Assembly (NCBI GenBank): GCA_036260075.1
Contig: DATAAM010000211.1
Coordinates: 1 to 23,232 of the forward strand
Direction of reading: 5' to 3'
Source: DATAAM01 sp036260075
GTDB taxonomy: Bacteria; Actinomycetota; Acidimicrobiia; Acidimicrobiales; JAHWLA01
DNA length: 23,232 nucleotides
Part shown: piece by piece, positions 6,955 to 14,943 of the stretch
How positions within the stretch are numbered: position 1 is the stretch's first letter
How the letters are laid out: each line of letters opens with the position of its first letter
Position numbers and translations under genes: made by a program
The notes under the pieces: model-generated
Told to the model about the DNA's origin: nothing
Database searches by the model: none
The model's input: only the letters and a program-made list of their open reading frames with translations

Positions 6955-8340
6955 CTACTTCGAGGGGAGCAAGCCGAGCCGGGTGACCGCCTGGGCGAGC
7001 GTGCTCACCCGCACCGGCTCGAGTGCGGGCGGGCAGGCGGAATCGGGCGTGGACACAGGCACCACCGCACGCCCGAAGCCGAGGCGGGCGGCTTCCGCCA
7101 GCCGCCGAGGCGTGTGGGCCGACTGGCGCACCTCACCCGCCAAGCCGACCTCCCCGCAGGCCACCACTCCAGGCGGCACCGGCACGTCGGCCAGCGCGCT
7201 CGCCAGCGCCAGCCCCAACGCCAGGTCGGCGGCGGGCTCGACCACCCGCACGCCGCCGACCGCCGACGCGTAGACGTCGGCACCGACCAAGGAGAGGCCG
7301 ACCCGACGTTCGAGGACGGCCACGAGGAGCGCCAACCGGCCGGCGTCGAGGCCCTGGGCCGACCGGCGTGGCTGGGGCAGCGACGTGCGGGCGACGAGCG
7401 CCTGGAGCTCGACGAGGAGCGGTCGGTTGCCCTCCATGGCGGGCACCACGACCGATCCGGGCGCCGCCGAGCCGTCGAGGCCGACGCAGCGGTCGCCGAG
7501 GAGGAGGCCGCTGGGGTCGGGCACCCCGACCAACCCCGTCTCGGCCATCTCGAAGAGGCCCAGCTCCCCGGTGGGCCCGAACCGGTGCTTCACCGCCCGC
7601 AACAGCCGGAGGGCGTGGTGGCGATCGCCCTCGAAGGAGAGCACGGTGTCGACGACGTGCTCGAGCGCCCGCGGGCCGGCCAGCGCCCCGTCTTTGGTGA
7701 CGTGGCCCACGAGCACGGTGGCGGTGCCGCGCTCTTTGGCCACGCGCACGAGCTGCTGGGCGCACTCGCGCACCTGCACGACCGACCCCGGCGTCGAGCC
7801 CAGCTCCGGGTCGTGGATCGTCTGCACGGAGTCGACCACGAGGACATCGGGGACGACCTCGCCCACGGCCGCCACGATGTGGGGCAAGGACGTCTCCGAG
7901 GCGAGCCAGACGGTCGGCTCCCGCACGCCGAGCCGGTCGGCCCGCACCCGCACCTGCTGCTTCGACTCCTCGGCCGACACCACGAGGCACCGGGCGCCAC
8001 GTTGCGCGAGCGAGGACACGGCTTGCAGCAGGAGCGTGGACTTGCCGATGCCCGGCTCGCCCCCGAGCAACGTGACCGACCCCGGGACCAGCCCGCCGCC
8101 CAGCACCCGGTCGAGCTCGTGGATGCCGGTGGGCCGGAGTGACCACTGCTGGAGATCGACCTCGTGGAGGGGCACAGGACGGTCGGCCGGCCCCGACCTC
8201 GACGCGACCCCGGCCGGTCGCGCCTCCTCCACCTCTTCCACGAGGCTGTTCCAAGCTCCGCACGACCCGCACCGCCCCGACCAGCGGGGCGAAGCGCCGC
8301 CGCACTCCGTGCAGCGGTGGACGGTGCGCAACTTGGGCAT
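6955..8340 (-). CDS. radA: DNA repair protein RadA
   Basis: RadA (Sms) is a RecA-like ATPase that drives branch migration of recombination intermediates. The 461-aa protein has an N-terminal C4 zinc finger (C10, C13, C24, C27) and a Walker A GEPGIGKST (94-102). The RadA-specific motif is present as KHRFG (251-255), where KNRFG is the usual form. A C-terminal Lon-protease-like domain covers about 285-455 and ends in a run typical of the family. The ATG at 8340 has no Shine-Dalgarno sequence, and a CATACT hexamer lies 7 nt upstream, so the message may be leaderless. It is the first gene of the unit with disA. Confidence 0.97.
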   Translation of the reverse strand: MPKLRTVHRCTECGGASPRWSGRCGSCGAWNSLVEEVEEARPAGVASRSGPADRPVPLHEVDLQQWSLRPTGIHELDRVLGGGLVPGSVTLLGGEPGIGKSTLLLQAVSSLAQRGARCLVVSAEESKQQVRVRADRLGVREPTVWLASETSLPHIVAAVGEVVPDVLVVDSVQTIHDPELGSTPGSVVQVRECAQQLVRVAKERGTATVLVGHVTKDGALAGPRALEHVVDTVLSFEGDRHHALRLLRAVKHRFGPTGELGLFEMAETGLVGVPDPSGLLLGDRCVGLDGSAAPGSVVVPAMEGNRPLLVELQALVARTSLPQPRRSAQGLDAGRLALLVAVLERRVGLSLVGADVYASAVGGVRVVEPAADLALGLALASALADVPVPPGVVACGEVGLAGEVRQSAHTPRRLAEAARLGFGRAVVPVSTPDSACPPALEPVRVSTLAQAVTRLGLLPSK

Positions 8341-8347
8341 GGGGCGC

Positions 8348-8353
8348 AGTATG
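8348..8353 (-). promoter_or_regulatory. possible -10 element of radA (leaderless)
   Basis: CATACT on the minus strand (4/6 to TATAAT) ends 7 nt before the radA ATG and no ribosome site is visible. I found no good -35. The call rests on this spacing, which recurs at other genes in the window. Confidence 0.3.
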
Positions 8354-8370
8354 ACGAGGGGGTGTGACAG

Positions 8371-9141
8371 TTATCGGGATGGTTCCGACCGGCGCCGCAC
8401 CAGCACCACCCCGAGCCCCACGGCAGCGGCCACCGAGACGGTGGCTGCCGCGATGTTGCGCACGTTCCAGCGCTCGGCCTTGGCCGTGAGCACCACCCGC
8501 TCACCCAAGAGCGGGCGCCACACAGCGTCGCCGTCGGCGGTAGACGGCGCGTTGGAGGACACGTCTCCCGGCAGCCGCGCCACCACCCGGAAGGCGAAGA
8601 CGCGGGACAGCGGCGTGCCCAGCTGGCCTTCGAGCTCGGCGGGGTCGAACCCGAGGAGCGAGCCCCCGAGCTGCTCCCGCAGGGCCTCGTCTCCGAAGGC
8701 CTCCAGGCCGCCCCGCAGGTCGACGGTGCCGCTGATCGCCGTCGTCGTGCGCAGGAACGAGCGGTCCCGGCGCAGTCGGAAGTCGCGGAACGGGCCGTTC
8801 GAGCCGCTCAGCTCCTCGATCGCCTCGACCGCCTCGGCCGGCGTGCGGTACGGCTTGGCCAACCGGACGGTGAGGCCGCCGCCGTCGGCCCGCTGCGGTC
8901 GCTCGACCTCCCAGCCCGCAGCACGAAGGTCGTCCACCCGCAGCTGGCCGGCCAGGTCGGGCACCCGTCGGGCAGCCTCCCGGTCGAGCGCGACCTCCAC
9001 CTGCACCCGACCGGAGCCGTCGGCGTCGGCGTCGACGGCCACCGTCGTCTCCACGCGACAGGCGGCGAGGAGCAGCAGCGCCGCGGCGGCGCGGGCGAGC
9101 CGGCGCACGCTACGCAGTGCCGAGGACGTTCGCCGCCGCAC
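8371..9141 (-). CDS. LppM-like lipoprotein with C-terminal membrane segment
   Basis: The 256-aa protein has a basic, hydrophobic signal peptide ending in a lipobox LAAC (25-28), so Cys28 is probably lipidated. The extracellular part begins VETTVAVDADADGSGRVQVEV and contains WEVERPQR and AKPYRTPAEAVEAIEEL. This pattern resembles LppM/DUF3153-type domains of actinobacterial lipoproteins, although I cannot confirm it without a profile search. A transmembrane helix near 229-248 ends in VRRRSEPSR on the inside. A lipid anchor plus a C-terminal helix would fix both ends in the membrane. The start is GTG at 9141; a second in-frame GTG at 9108 would shorten the signal by 11 residues. It lies 30 bp upstream of radA and could share its transcript. 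The function is unknown. Confidence 0.75.
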   Translation of the reverse strand: MRRRTSSALRSVRRLARAAAALLLLAACRVETTVAVDADADGSGRVQVEVALDREAARRVPDLAGQLRVDDLRAAGWEVERPQRADGGGLTVRLAKPYRTPAEAVEAIEELSGSNGPFRDFRLRRDRSFLRTTTAISGTVDLRGGLEAFGDEALREQLGGSLLGFDPAELEGQLGTPLSRVFAFRVVARLPGDVSSNAPSTADGDAVWRPLLGERVVLTAKAERWNVRNIAAATVSVAAAVGLGVVLVRRRSEPSR

Positions 9142-9229
9142 CCAATCCGTCAGGCCCCCTGGGCATCCGCTCGTGCACGGCGGCGGAGACTAGCCCGGCC
9201 TTGCGCCGGCGACCCGAGGCCGAGTCGCC

Positions 9230-9249
9230 CCGAATATGGGACAATTCGG
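9230..9249. promoter_or_regulatory. operator-like inverted repeat CCGAAT-N8-ATTCGG
   Basis: A perfect 6-bp inverted repeat with an 8-nt spacer lies 66 bp before the start of the Cys-rich secreted gene, in an unusually AT-rich patch. Size and position fit a dimeric regulator site or the promoter region. No binding protein can be named. Confidence 0.35.
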
Positions 9250-9279
9250 ACAACCGCGCCCAACCGGGCCGGGGTCGAC

Positions 9280-9297
9280 CGTGGCCGATCGGCCACG
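9280..9297. repeat. 18-bp perfect palindrome CGTGGCCGATCGGCCACG
   Basis: This uninterrupted palindrome ends 18 nt before the ATG at 9316, just ahead of the purine-rich ribosome site. As DNA it could be an operator; as RNA it would form a hairpin next to the ribosome site. Nothing in the sequence decides between these. Confidence 0.5.
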
Positions 9298-9315
9298 CGA
9301 CGAAGGGGGGAAGCA

Positions 9316-10080
9316 ATGGGGGGAATCCGGCACCGCTGGGTGCTGCTCGTCTTGGTCACGCTCTTCGCCACCGTGCTCGCCACCGGCGCCGCGCCTTCAC
9401 CGGCATCGGCCCACATCTGCACAGGGGTCACACCGGCGACGACGTGCGGCGACTGCACAACAGGCACTCACGACCACACCGACCAGGACGGCAAGCTGTA
9501 CTGCAAGTCCGTCAGTGTCGGCAGCACCACGGTCTGCGTCGCGGGCCTTGGCGTCGACCCATCGGTCTGCCCACAGCCCAAGCTGTGCGGAGGCGTGCAG
9601 ATTGCGTGGCTCTCCGTGCCGCTCTTCAATCCGGCGACCGCCACACCGCTGCCTCCGCAGGCGCGGGTCCGCCAGCCAACGCTTGCGTCGTTCGTGCTGT
9701 CGCACGTGGTGGGTGGCTGCCCGAACATGTCGGGGCTCGTGATGGGCTACTGCGGGCATGCGGCCGGTACGGGCACCAGCGCCTTCGGCCACCGGTTCGC
9801 CTTCGTGATCGCCGGAAGCCTGCTGGTGTCGACAGGCGGCGTGAGCGGCGTCGCACTCGCCACGCCCGACGCGCTGGGGGGCCAGAGCTGCAACGCGGGG
9901 GCCACGCAGTTCATCGTGGCCGGCGGAGCCGTGTTCACAAGCTGCTCCGTCGTGAAGTCGAAGCTCTCCACATTCAGCTCGGTGCCCAGCACATTAACAA
10001 GCACAGGGCTCGGGCCGGTGACGGCGGGCGTGCACTCGGGCCCGATCCAGTACCACCTGAAGGTCTGCGTGGGCACCTGA
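9316..10080 (+). CDS. secreted Cys-rich protein of unknown function
   Basis: I do not recognise this 254-aa protein. It has a clear signal peptide: basic MGGIRHRW, a hydrophobic core to about residue 22, and a likely cleavage after ASA (30-32). The mature part carries 12 cysteines, seven of them in the first 60 residues (C35, C44, C47, C63, C74, C85, C91). A His/Asp-rich stretch TGTHDHTDQDGK lies among them. The remainder is rich in Gly, Ser, Thr and Val, suggesting a disulfide-bonded beta-rich exported protein. The start is supported by AAGGGGGGAA about 4 nt before the ATG. It is a single-gene unit followed by a strong hairpin, with palindromes upstream. Neighbouring secreted subtilase and lipoprotein genes suggest an envelope or extracellular role. 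Confidence 0.75.
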   Translation: MGGIRHRWVLLVLVTLFATVLATGAAPSPASAHICTGVTPATTCGDCTTGTHDHTDQDGKLYCKSVSVGSTTVCVAGLGVDPSVCPQPKLCGGVQIAWLSVPLFNPATATPLPPQARVRQPTLASFVLSHVVGGCPNMSGLVMGYCGHAAGTGTSAFGHRFAFVIAGSLLVSTGGVSGVALATPDALGGQSCNAGATQFIVAGGAVFTSCSVVKSKLSTFSSVPSTLTSTGLGPVTAGVHSGPIQYHLKVCVGT

Positions 10081-10096
10081 GCCGAGGACAAAGACA

Positions 10097-10137
10097 GCGG
10101 GCAGGCCCGGGCCGCGTCGATGCCGGGGCCTGCCCGC
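10097..10137 (+). terminator. hairpin terminator after the Cys-rich secreted gene
   Basis: A 12-bp perfect stem GCGGGCAGGCCC/GGGCCTGCCCGC begins 16 nt after the TGA at 10080. There is no U-tract. The stem strength and position favour a terminator that isolates this gene from the subtilase. Confidence 0.65.
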
Positions 10138-10181
10138 GTGACTAGCCCAGACGGAATGTCCGAAATGACCCGGACGGGCGA

Positions 10182-10210
10182 TCGAAACTGTCGCACCTCG
10201 TCCGTACAGT
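10182..10210 (+). promoter_or_regulatory. promoter of the subtilase gene (leaderless type)
   Basis: TCGAAA (4/6 to TTGACA, 10182-10187) is followed after 17 nt by TACAGT (4/6 to TATAAT, 10205-10210). The ATG begins 7 nt after the -10, and no Shine-Dalgarno is present, so transcription probably starts on or next to the ATG. The identical TACAGT plus 6 nt arrangement precedes the LLM oxidoreductase gene. Confidence 0.5.
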
Positions 10211-10216
10211 GGCCCC

Positions 10217-11446
<1,230 letters not shown>

Positions 11447-11467
11447 CGCAGAAGCGAGGCGCGCACG

Positions 11468-11495
11468 AGGCCCCTGCCCTCCCGGGCAGGGGCCT
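11468..11495. terminator. terminator between subtilase and FxLYD-like gene
   Basis: A perfect 12-bp stem AGGCCCCTGCCC/GGGCAGGGGCCT with a 4-nt loop begins 21 nt after the subtilase stop and is followed by TCGTCGTT. It sits between convergent genes and may serve both directions. Confidence 0.8.
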
Positions 11496-11516
11496 TCGTC
11501 GTTCGCCTCGATCACT

Positions 11517-11557
11517 TTGCGGCGGAATCCTGCATCGTGGTGCGGCATTCGCCGCAA
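11517..11557. repeat. structured palindromic repeat, copy 1
   Basis: An imperfect inverted repeat: outer arms TTGCGGCGGAAT and ATTCGCCGCAA (one bulged G), and an inner arm pair GCATC/GGTGC. It shares the core GGAATC-Y-TGCATC...TGGTGCG-R-CATTC with copy 2 at 12157-12204, in the same orientation. The outer arms differ between copies but remain self-complementary. It lies between the subtilase terminator and the 3' end of the FxLYD-like gene. Confidence 0.7.
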
Positions 11558-11571
11558 GGAACGGGCGGTCG

Positions 11572-12069
11572 CTACGACGACGCAAACCGCTCGACATTCT
11601 TGACCACGCAGCGAGTGAACTCACCGCTCGCCGATGCAAGCAGGTCGGACTCAGCGGTCTGCCCGGCGTCCACGTTGTTCGACGCCCCGTTCGCCTCTCC
11701 CACCTTGTCGCCGTTCGCGTTCTCGAGATTCGCAGAGATGAGATAGTTCGAGCGCTTCGAAGAATGGTTTGTGATGCGCACCTTCACCGTCGGCCCGAAC
11801 TGGCCCGGCTCGCACACGGTTACCGTGACGTCCTGGACGGGCGGATTCTCGGTATTCCGCGACGAAGAGTCGGCCTCGGATGCCGCGTCGCCTGACCGAT
11901 CGTCATCGCCCCCTCCGCCGCCCGCGAGCGCTACGACGACGACCACCCCGAGGATGCCCAGCACCCACGTCCGCTTTTTCTTGTACCAAGGGCGCATTGC
12001 CTTGCGGCGCGCCTTCTCCGCTGCAGCCTCCGCACGTGCCTCACGAGCTTCGCCCACGGCTTCCCCCAC
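11572..12069 (-). CDS. small membrane protein with extracellular FxLYD-like domain
   Basis: With a GTG start at 12069 the protein is 165 aa. An Ala/Glu/Arg-rich helical N-terminus (1-24) leads to a basic patch (RPWYKKKR) and one transmembrane helix (about 35-50, WVLGILGVVVVVALAGG). A Gly/Asp/Ser-rich linker follows. The C-terminal domain (about 80-165, VTVTVCEPGQFGPTVKVRITNH and later LENANGDKVGEA) looks like an FxLYD-type beta-sandwich, with C86 and C154 available for a disulfide. The GTG was chosen because AAGAG lies 6 nt upstream and TATGCT about 20 nt upstream; an ATG at 11997 is possible. The frame extends to 12192 but that ATG lies inside the upstream repeat and is unlikely. Base composition is visibly less GC-rich than its neighbours. 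Function is unknown. Confidence 0.7.
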   Translation of the reverse strand: MGEAVGEAREARAEAAAEKARRKAMRPWYKKKRTWVLGILGVVVVVALAGGGGGDDDRSGDAASEADSSSRNTENPPVQDVTVTVCEPGQFGPTVKVRITNHSSKRSNYLISANLENANGDKVGEANGASNNVDAGQTAESDLLASASGEFTRCVVKNVERFASS

Positions 12070-12089
12070 CTGTCGCTCTTGAGGCCCAC

Positions 12090-12095
12090 AGCATA
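12090..12095 (-). promoter_or_regulatory. possible -10 element of the FxLYD-like gene
   Basis: TATGCT on the minus strand lies 20 nt before the GTG at 12069, giving a leader of about 14 nt with AAGAG as ribosome site. No convincing -35 is present. Confidence 0.3.
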
Positions 12096-12156
12096 ACGAC
12101 AGAAGCGGCCGTTCTACGTAAATGGAGCACACCGATAAACCGCCACCCCGCCGCAC

Positions 12157-12204
12157 GCTTTTCGACGGAATCTTGCATCCCTGGTGCGACATTCCGCCGA
12201 AAGC
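12157..12204. repeat. structured palindromic repeat, copy 2
   Basis: Outer arms GCTTTTCGACGGAAT and ATTCCGCCGAAAGC pair with one bulge and one mismatch, and the inner arms GCATC/GGTGC are identical to copy 1. It lies 18 bp beyond the clpC stop and upstream of the FxLYD-like gene. It could act as the 3' end structure of clpC, but its sequence kinship to copy 1 marks it as a repeated element rather than an ordinary terminator. Confidence 0.7.
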
Positions 12205-12222
12205 GGGGAGGGAGTCCTTGGA

Positions 12223-14724
12223 CTACTCCGAGGCGGGGCCGGTGCCGGCGAGCTCGACCGGCGGGGGCTCGAAGCCCTCCACCGACCGGAACACCACCTC
12301 GCCGTTCTCGGCGTCGACGATGATCGTCTCCCCCGCCCGGAACTCCTTCCACAGGATGCGCTCCGACAGCGGGTCTTCGACCACCTGCTGGATGGCCCGA
12401 CGAAGCGGGCGGGCCCCCAGGGTGGGGTCGTAGCCCTTGTCCGCCAGCAGCAGCTTGGCTGCGGGCGTGAGCTCGAAGCCCAGCCCCTGCCCCTCGAGCT
12501 GCTCTTGGACCCGGCGGATCATCAGGTCGACGATCTGGGTGACCTCGTCCTTGGTCAGTTCGTGGAACACGATCGTCTCGTCGATGCGGTTGAGGAACTC
12601 GGGCCGGAAGTGCTGCTTGAGCGCCTCGTTCACCTTCTCCTTCATCCGCTCGTAGGTGACCGCCTCCGTGGTCTTGGCGAAGCCCACCGACGCCTTGCGC
12701 AGGTCGGCCGTGCCCAGGTTGGAGGTCATGATCAGCACCGTGTTCTTGAAGTCGACCGTGCGGCCCTGCGAGTCGGTCAGGCGGCCGTCCTCCAGGATCT
12801 GCAGCAGCGTGTTGAACACGTCGGGGTGGGCCTTCTCGATCTCGTCGAACAGCACCACCGAGAACGGCTTGCGGCGCACGGCCTCGGTGAGCTGGCCGCC
12901 CTCCTCGTAGCCGACGTAGCCGGGGGGCGAGCCCACCAGCCGCGAGACCGTGTGCTTCTCCATGTACTCCGACATGTCGAGCTGGATGAGCGCCGACTCG
13001 TCGCCGAACAGGAACTCGGCCAGCGCCTTGGCCAGCTCGGTCTTCCCCACGCCGGTCGGCCCCAGGAAGATGAACGAGCCCGACGGCCGCTTGGGGTCTT
13101 TGAGCCCGGCCCGGGTGCGGCGGATGGCCCGGGACAGCGCCCTGATGGCGTCCTCCTGGCCGATGACCCGCTTGTGCAGCTCCTCCTCCATGCGCAGGAG
13201 CTTGGCCGTCTCCTCCTCGGTGAGCTGGGTGACGGGGATGCCGGTCCAGTTGGCCAGCACCTCGGCGATCACTTCCTCGTCGACGACGTCGAAGAGGTTG
13301 TCGCCACCTGCTCGAAGCTCGGCCTCCTTCTCGGCCTTGCGCTCGGCCAGCTCCTTCTCCTTCTCGTTGAGGAGCTTGGCCTCGTCGAAGCGCTGGGCCT
13401 CGATGGCGGCCTCCTTCTGCCGACGCACCGAGCCGATCTCGTCCTCCAGCGACTTGAAGTCGGAGGGCGTGGACATGCGGCGGATGCGCAGCCGCGACCC
13501 GGCCTCGTCGATGAGGTCGATGGCCTTGTCGGGCAGGTAGCGGTCGGAGATGTAGCGGTCGGCCAGGTTGGCCGCCGCCACCAGCGCCTGGTCGGTGATC
13601 GTGACCTGGTGGTGGGCCTCGTAGCGGTCGCGCAGGCCCTTCAGGATCTCGATGGTGTGGCTGAGCGTGGGCTCCTCCACCTTGATGGGCTGGAACCGCC
13701 GCTCCAGGGCGGCGTCCTTCTCCAGGTGCTTGCGGTACTCGTCGAGCGTGGTGGCCCCGATGGTCTGGAGCTCGCCCCGGGCCAGCATGGGCTTGAGGAT
13801 CGAGGCGGCGTCGATGGCGCCCTCGGCGGCGCCTGCTCCCACGAGCGTGTGCAGCTCGTCGATGAACAGGATGATGTCGCCTCGGGTGCGGATCTCCTTC
13901 AGGACCTTCTTCAGCCGCTCCTCGAAGTCGCCCCGGTAGCGGGACCCCGCCACCAACGCACCCAGGTCGAGGGTGTAGAGCTGCTTGCCCTTGAGCGTCT
14001 CGGGCACGTCGTTGTTGACGATGCGCTGCGAGAGCCCCTCGACGATGGCGGTCTTGCCCACGCCGGGCTCACCGATGAGGACCGGGTTGTTCTTGGTGCG
14101 GCGGGACAGCACCTGCATGACCCGCTCGATCTCACGGTCTCGCCCGATGACCGGATCGAGCTTCTTCTCCCTGGCCAGCTGGGTGAGGTTGCGGCCGAAC
14201 TGGTCGAGGACGGGCGAGCCCGACGGCGTCTCGCCGCTCCCCGCGGTGCCCGCCCCGGCACCCGCGGTGGCGCCCTCCTTGCCGCCCGCGTAGCCGGAGA
14301 GCAGCTGGATGACCTGCTGGCGCACCCGGCTGAGGTCGGCGCCCAGATTGACGAGGACCTGAGCGGCCACGCCTTCGCCCTCGCGCACCAGCCCGAGCAG
14401 CATGTGCTCGGTGCCGATGTAGTTGTGGCCCAGCTGGAGCGCCTCGCGCAGCGAGAGCTCCAGGACCTTCTTGGCCCGGGGCGTGAACGGCGGCGACCCC
14501 GTGGTGGACGACCCGGCGGGCCCGATCGTCTCCTCGACCTTCTCCCGAACGGCCTCCAGCGAGATGCCCAACGACTCGAGCGCCTTCGCCGCGACCCCCT
14601 CCCCCTCGTGGATCAGGCCGAGCAGGATGTGCTCGGTCCCGATGAAATTGTGGTTGAGGAGCCGCGCTTCCTCCTGCGCAAGCACGAGGACCCGTCGAGC
14701 CCGGTCGGTGAAGCGTTCGAACAA
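12223..14724 (-). CDS. clpC: ATP-dependent Clp protease ATPase subunit ClpC
   Basis: ClpC is the AAA+ unfoldase that feeds proteins to ClpP. The 833-aa protein has two N-terminal Clp repeats (about 1-145). The first AAA module has Walker A GEPGVGKT (218-225) and Walker B LFIDE (286-290). A ClpC-type middle domain carries a UVR motif (about 424-459), and the second AAA module has Walker A GPTGVGKT (555-562) and Walker B VLFDEIE (624-630). The VGF tripeptide (680-682) is the ClpP-docking loop. The start is TTG at 14724, decided by a perfect TAAGGAGG 8 nt upstream and by the MFERFTDRARRV N-terminus. No ctsR, mcsA or mcsB lies beside it, as expected in actinobacteria. It is a single-gene unit followed by repeat copy 2. 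Confidence 0.98.
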   Translation of the reverse strand: MFERFTDRARRVLVLAQEEARLLNHNFIGTEHILLGLIHEGEGVAAKALESLGISLEAVREKVEETIGPAGSSTTGSPPFTPRAKKVLELSLREALQLGHNYIGTEHMLLGLVREGEGVAAQVLVNLGADLSRVRQQVIQLLSGYAGGKEGATAGAGAGTAGSGETPSGSPVLDQFGRNLTQLAREKKLDPVIGRDREIERVMQVLSRRTKNNPVLIGEPGVGKTAIVEGLSQRIVNNDVPETLKGKQLYTLDLGALVAGSRYRGDFEERLKKVLKEIRTRGDIILFIDELHTLVGAGAAEGAIDAASILKPMLARGELQTIGATTLDEYRKHLEKDAALERRFQPIKVEEPTLSHTIEILKGLRDRYEAHHQVTITDQALVAAANLADRYISDRYLPDKAIDLIDEAGSRLRIRRMSTPSDFKSLEDEIGSVRRQKEAAIEAQRFDEAKLLNEKEKELAERKAEKEAELRAGGDNLFDVVDEEVIAEVLANWTGIPVTQLTEEETAKLLRMEEELHKRVIGQEDAIRALSRAIRRTRAGLKDPKRPSGSFIFLGPTGVGKTELAKALAEFLFGDESALIQLDMSEYMEKHTVSRLVGSPPGYVGYEEGGQLTEAVRRKPFSVVLFDEIEKAHPDVFNTLLQILEDGRLTDSQGRTVDFKNTVLIMTSNLGTADLRKASVGFAKTTEAVTYERMKEKVNEALKQHFRPEFLNRIDETIVFHELTKDEVTQIVDLMIRRVQEQLEGQGLGFELTPAAKLLLADKGYDPTLGARPLRRAIQQVVEDPLSERILWKEFRAGETIIVDAENGEVVFRSVEGFEPPPVELAGTGPASE

Positions 14725-14732
14725 AGAGACCG

Positions 14733-14740
14733 CCTCCTTA
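14733..14740 (-). promoter_or_regulatory. perfect Shine-Dalgarno TAAGGAGG deciding the clpC TTG start
   Basis: TAAGGAGG on the minus strand lies 8 nt before a TTG. It is the best ribosome site I noticed in the window and is coupled to a weak start codon. Confidence 0.85.
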
Positions 14741-14759
14741 GCGGCGAGGCCTTGGGATC

Positions 14760-14790
14760 AGTCTATCCGTGGGTCGTTCGTTGCAGTCAT
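14760..14790 (-). promoter_or_regulatory. possible clpC promoter
   Basis: ATGACT (4/6 to TTGACA, 14790-14785) and TAGACT (4/6 to TATAAT, 14765-14760) are separated by 19 nt on the minus strand. This would leave a leader of about 25-30 nt before the clpC start. I saw no clear CtsR, CIRCE or HAIR-type inverted repeat. Confidence 0.3.
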
Positions 14791-14832
14791 GCCCCCTTCT
14801 GTCTCACCTGTCGCTTGATCGGCGGGCCGGCC

Positions 14833-14838
14833 TACTGT
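14833..14838 (+). promoter_or_regulatory. possible -10 element upstream of the prenyl synthase leader ORF
   Basis: TACTGT lies 8 nt before the ATG of a 30-codon ORF that precedes the prenyl synthase. A -35 was not evident. The spacing fits a leaderless start. Confidence 0.3.
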
Positions 14839-14846
14839 CTGAACCG

Positions 14847-14939
14847 ATGGCTCTTCGCCTGACGATTCGTCGCGTTGTCGGCTGGGGACCCGGCCCGGCC
14901 GGCCCCGTCCCTGCTGTCCTGTCGCTCCGCAGGTCCTGA
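14847..14939 (+). CDS. possible 30-aa leader ORF before the prenyl synthase
   Basis: ATG at 14847 opens a 30-codon frame (MALRLTIRRVVGWGPG...) that stops at TGA 14937-14939, 4 nt before the GTG of the prenyl synthase. It could couple translation to the synthase, whose own ribosome site is weak. The peptide is basic and Pro/Gly-rich and matches nothing I know. It may be chance in a GC-rich leader. Confidence 0.3.
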   Translation: MALRLTIRRVVGWGPGPAGPVPAVLSLRRS

Positions 14940-14943
14940 GCCA

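Noticed and set aside
6124..8142. A 672-codon plus-strand open frame across disA and radA
   Set aside because: Antisense shadow of two clearly recognised genes; no family pattern and low-complexity composition.
12070..12192. A longer N-terminus for the FxLYD-like protein starting at 12192
   Set aside because: That ATG lies inside repeat copy 2, has no ribosome site, and would add a Cys-rich, non-conserved stretch across the likely promoter.
11517..12204. The flanking palindromes as integron attC sites
   Set aside because: Integron core sites of the GTTRRRY/RYYYAAC type are not seen, and the enclosed gene has its own promoter-like hexamer and no neighbouring cassettes in the window. The cassette idea is kept only in a general form.
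12184..14862. An 892-codon plus-strand open frame across clpC
   Set aside because: It is exactly antisense to ClpC, whose motifs are complete. The translation is rich in Leu, Val, His, Gly and Arg, the usual composition of GC-rich antisense shadows.
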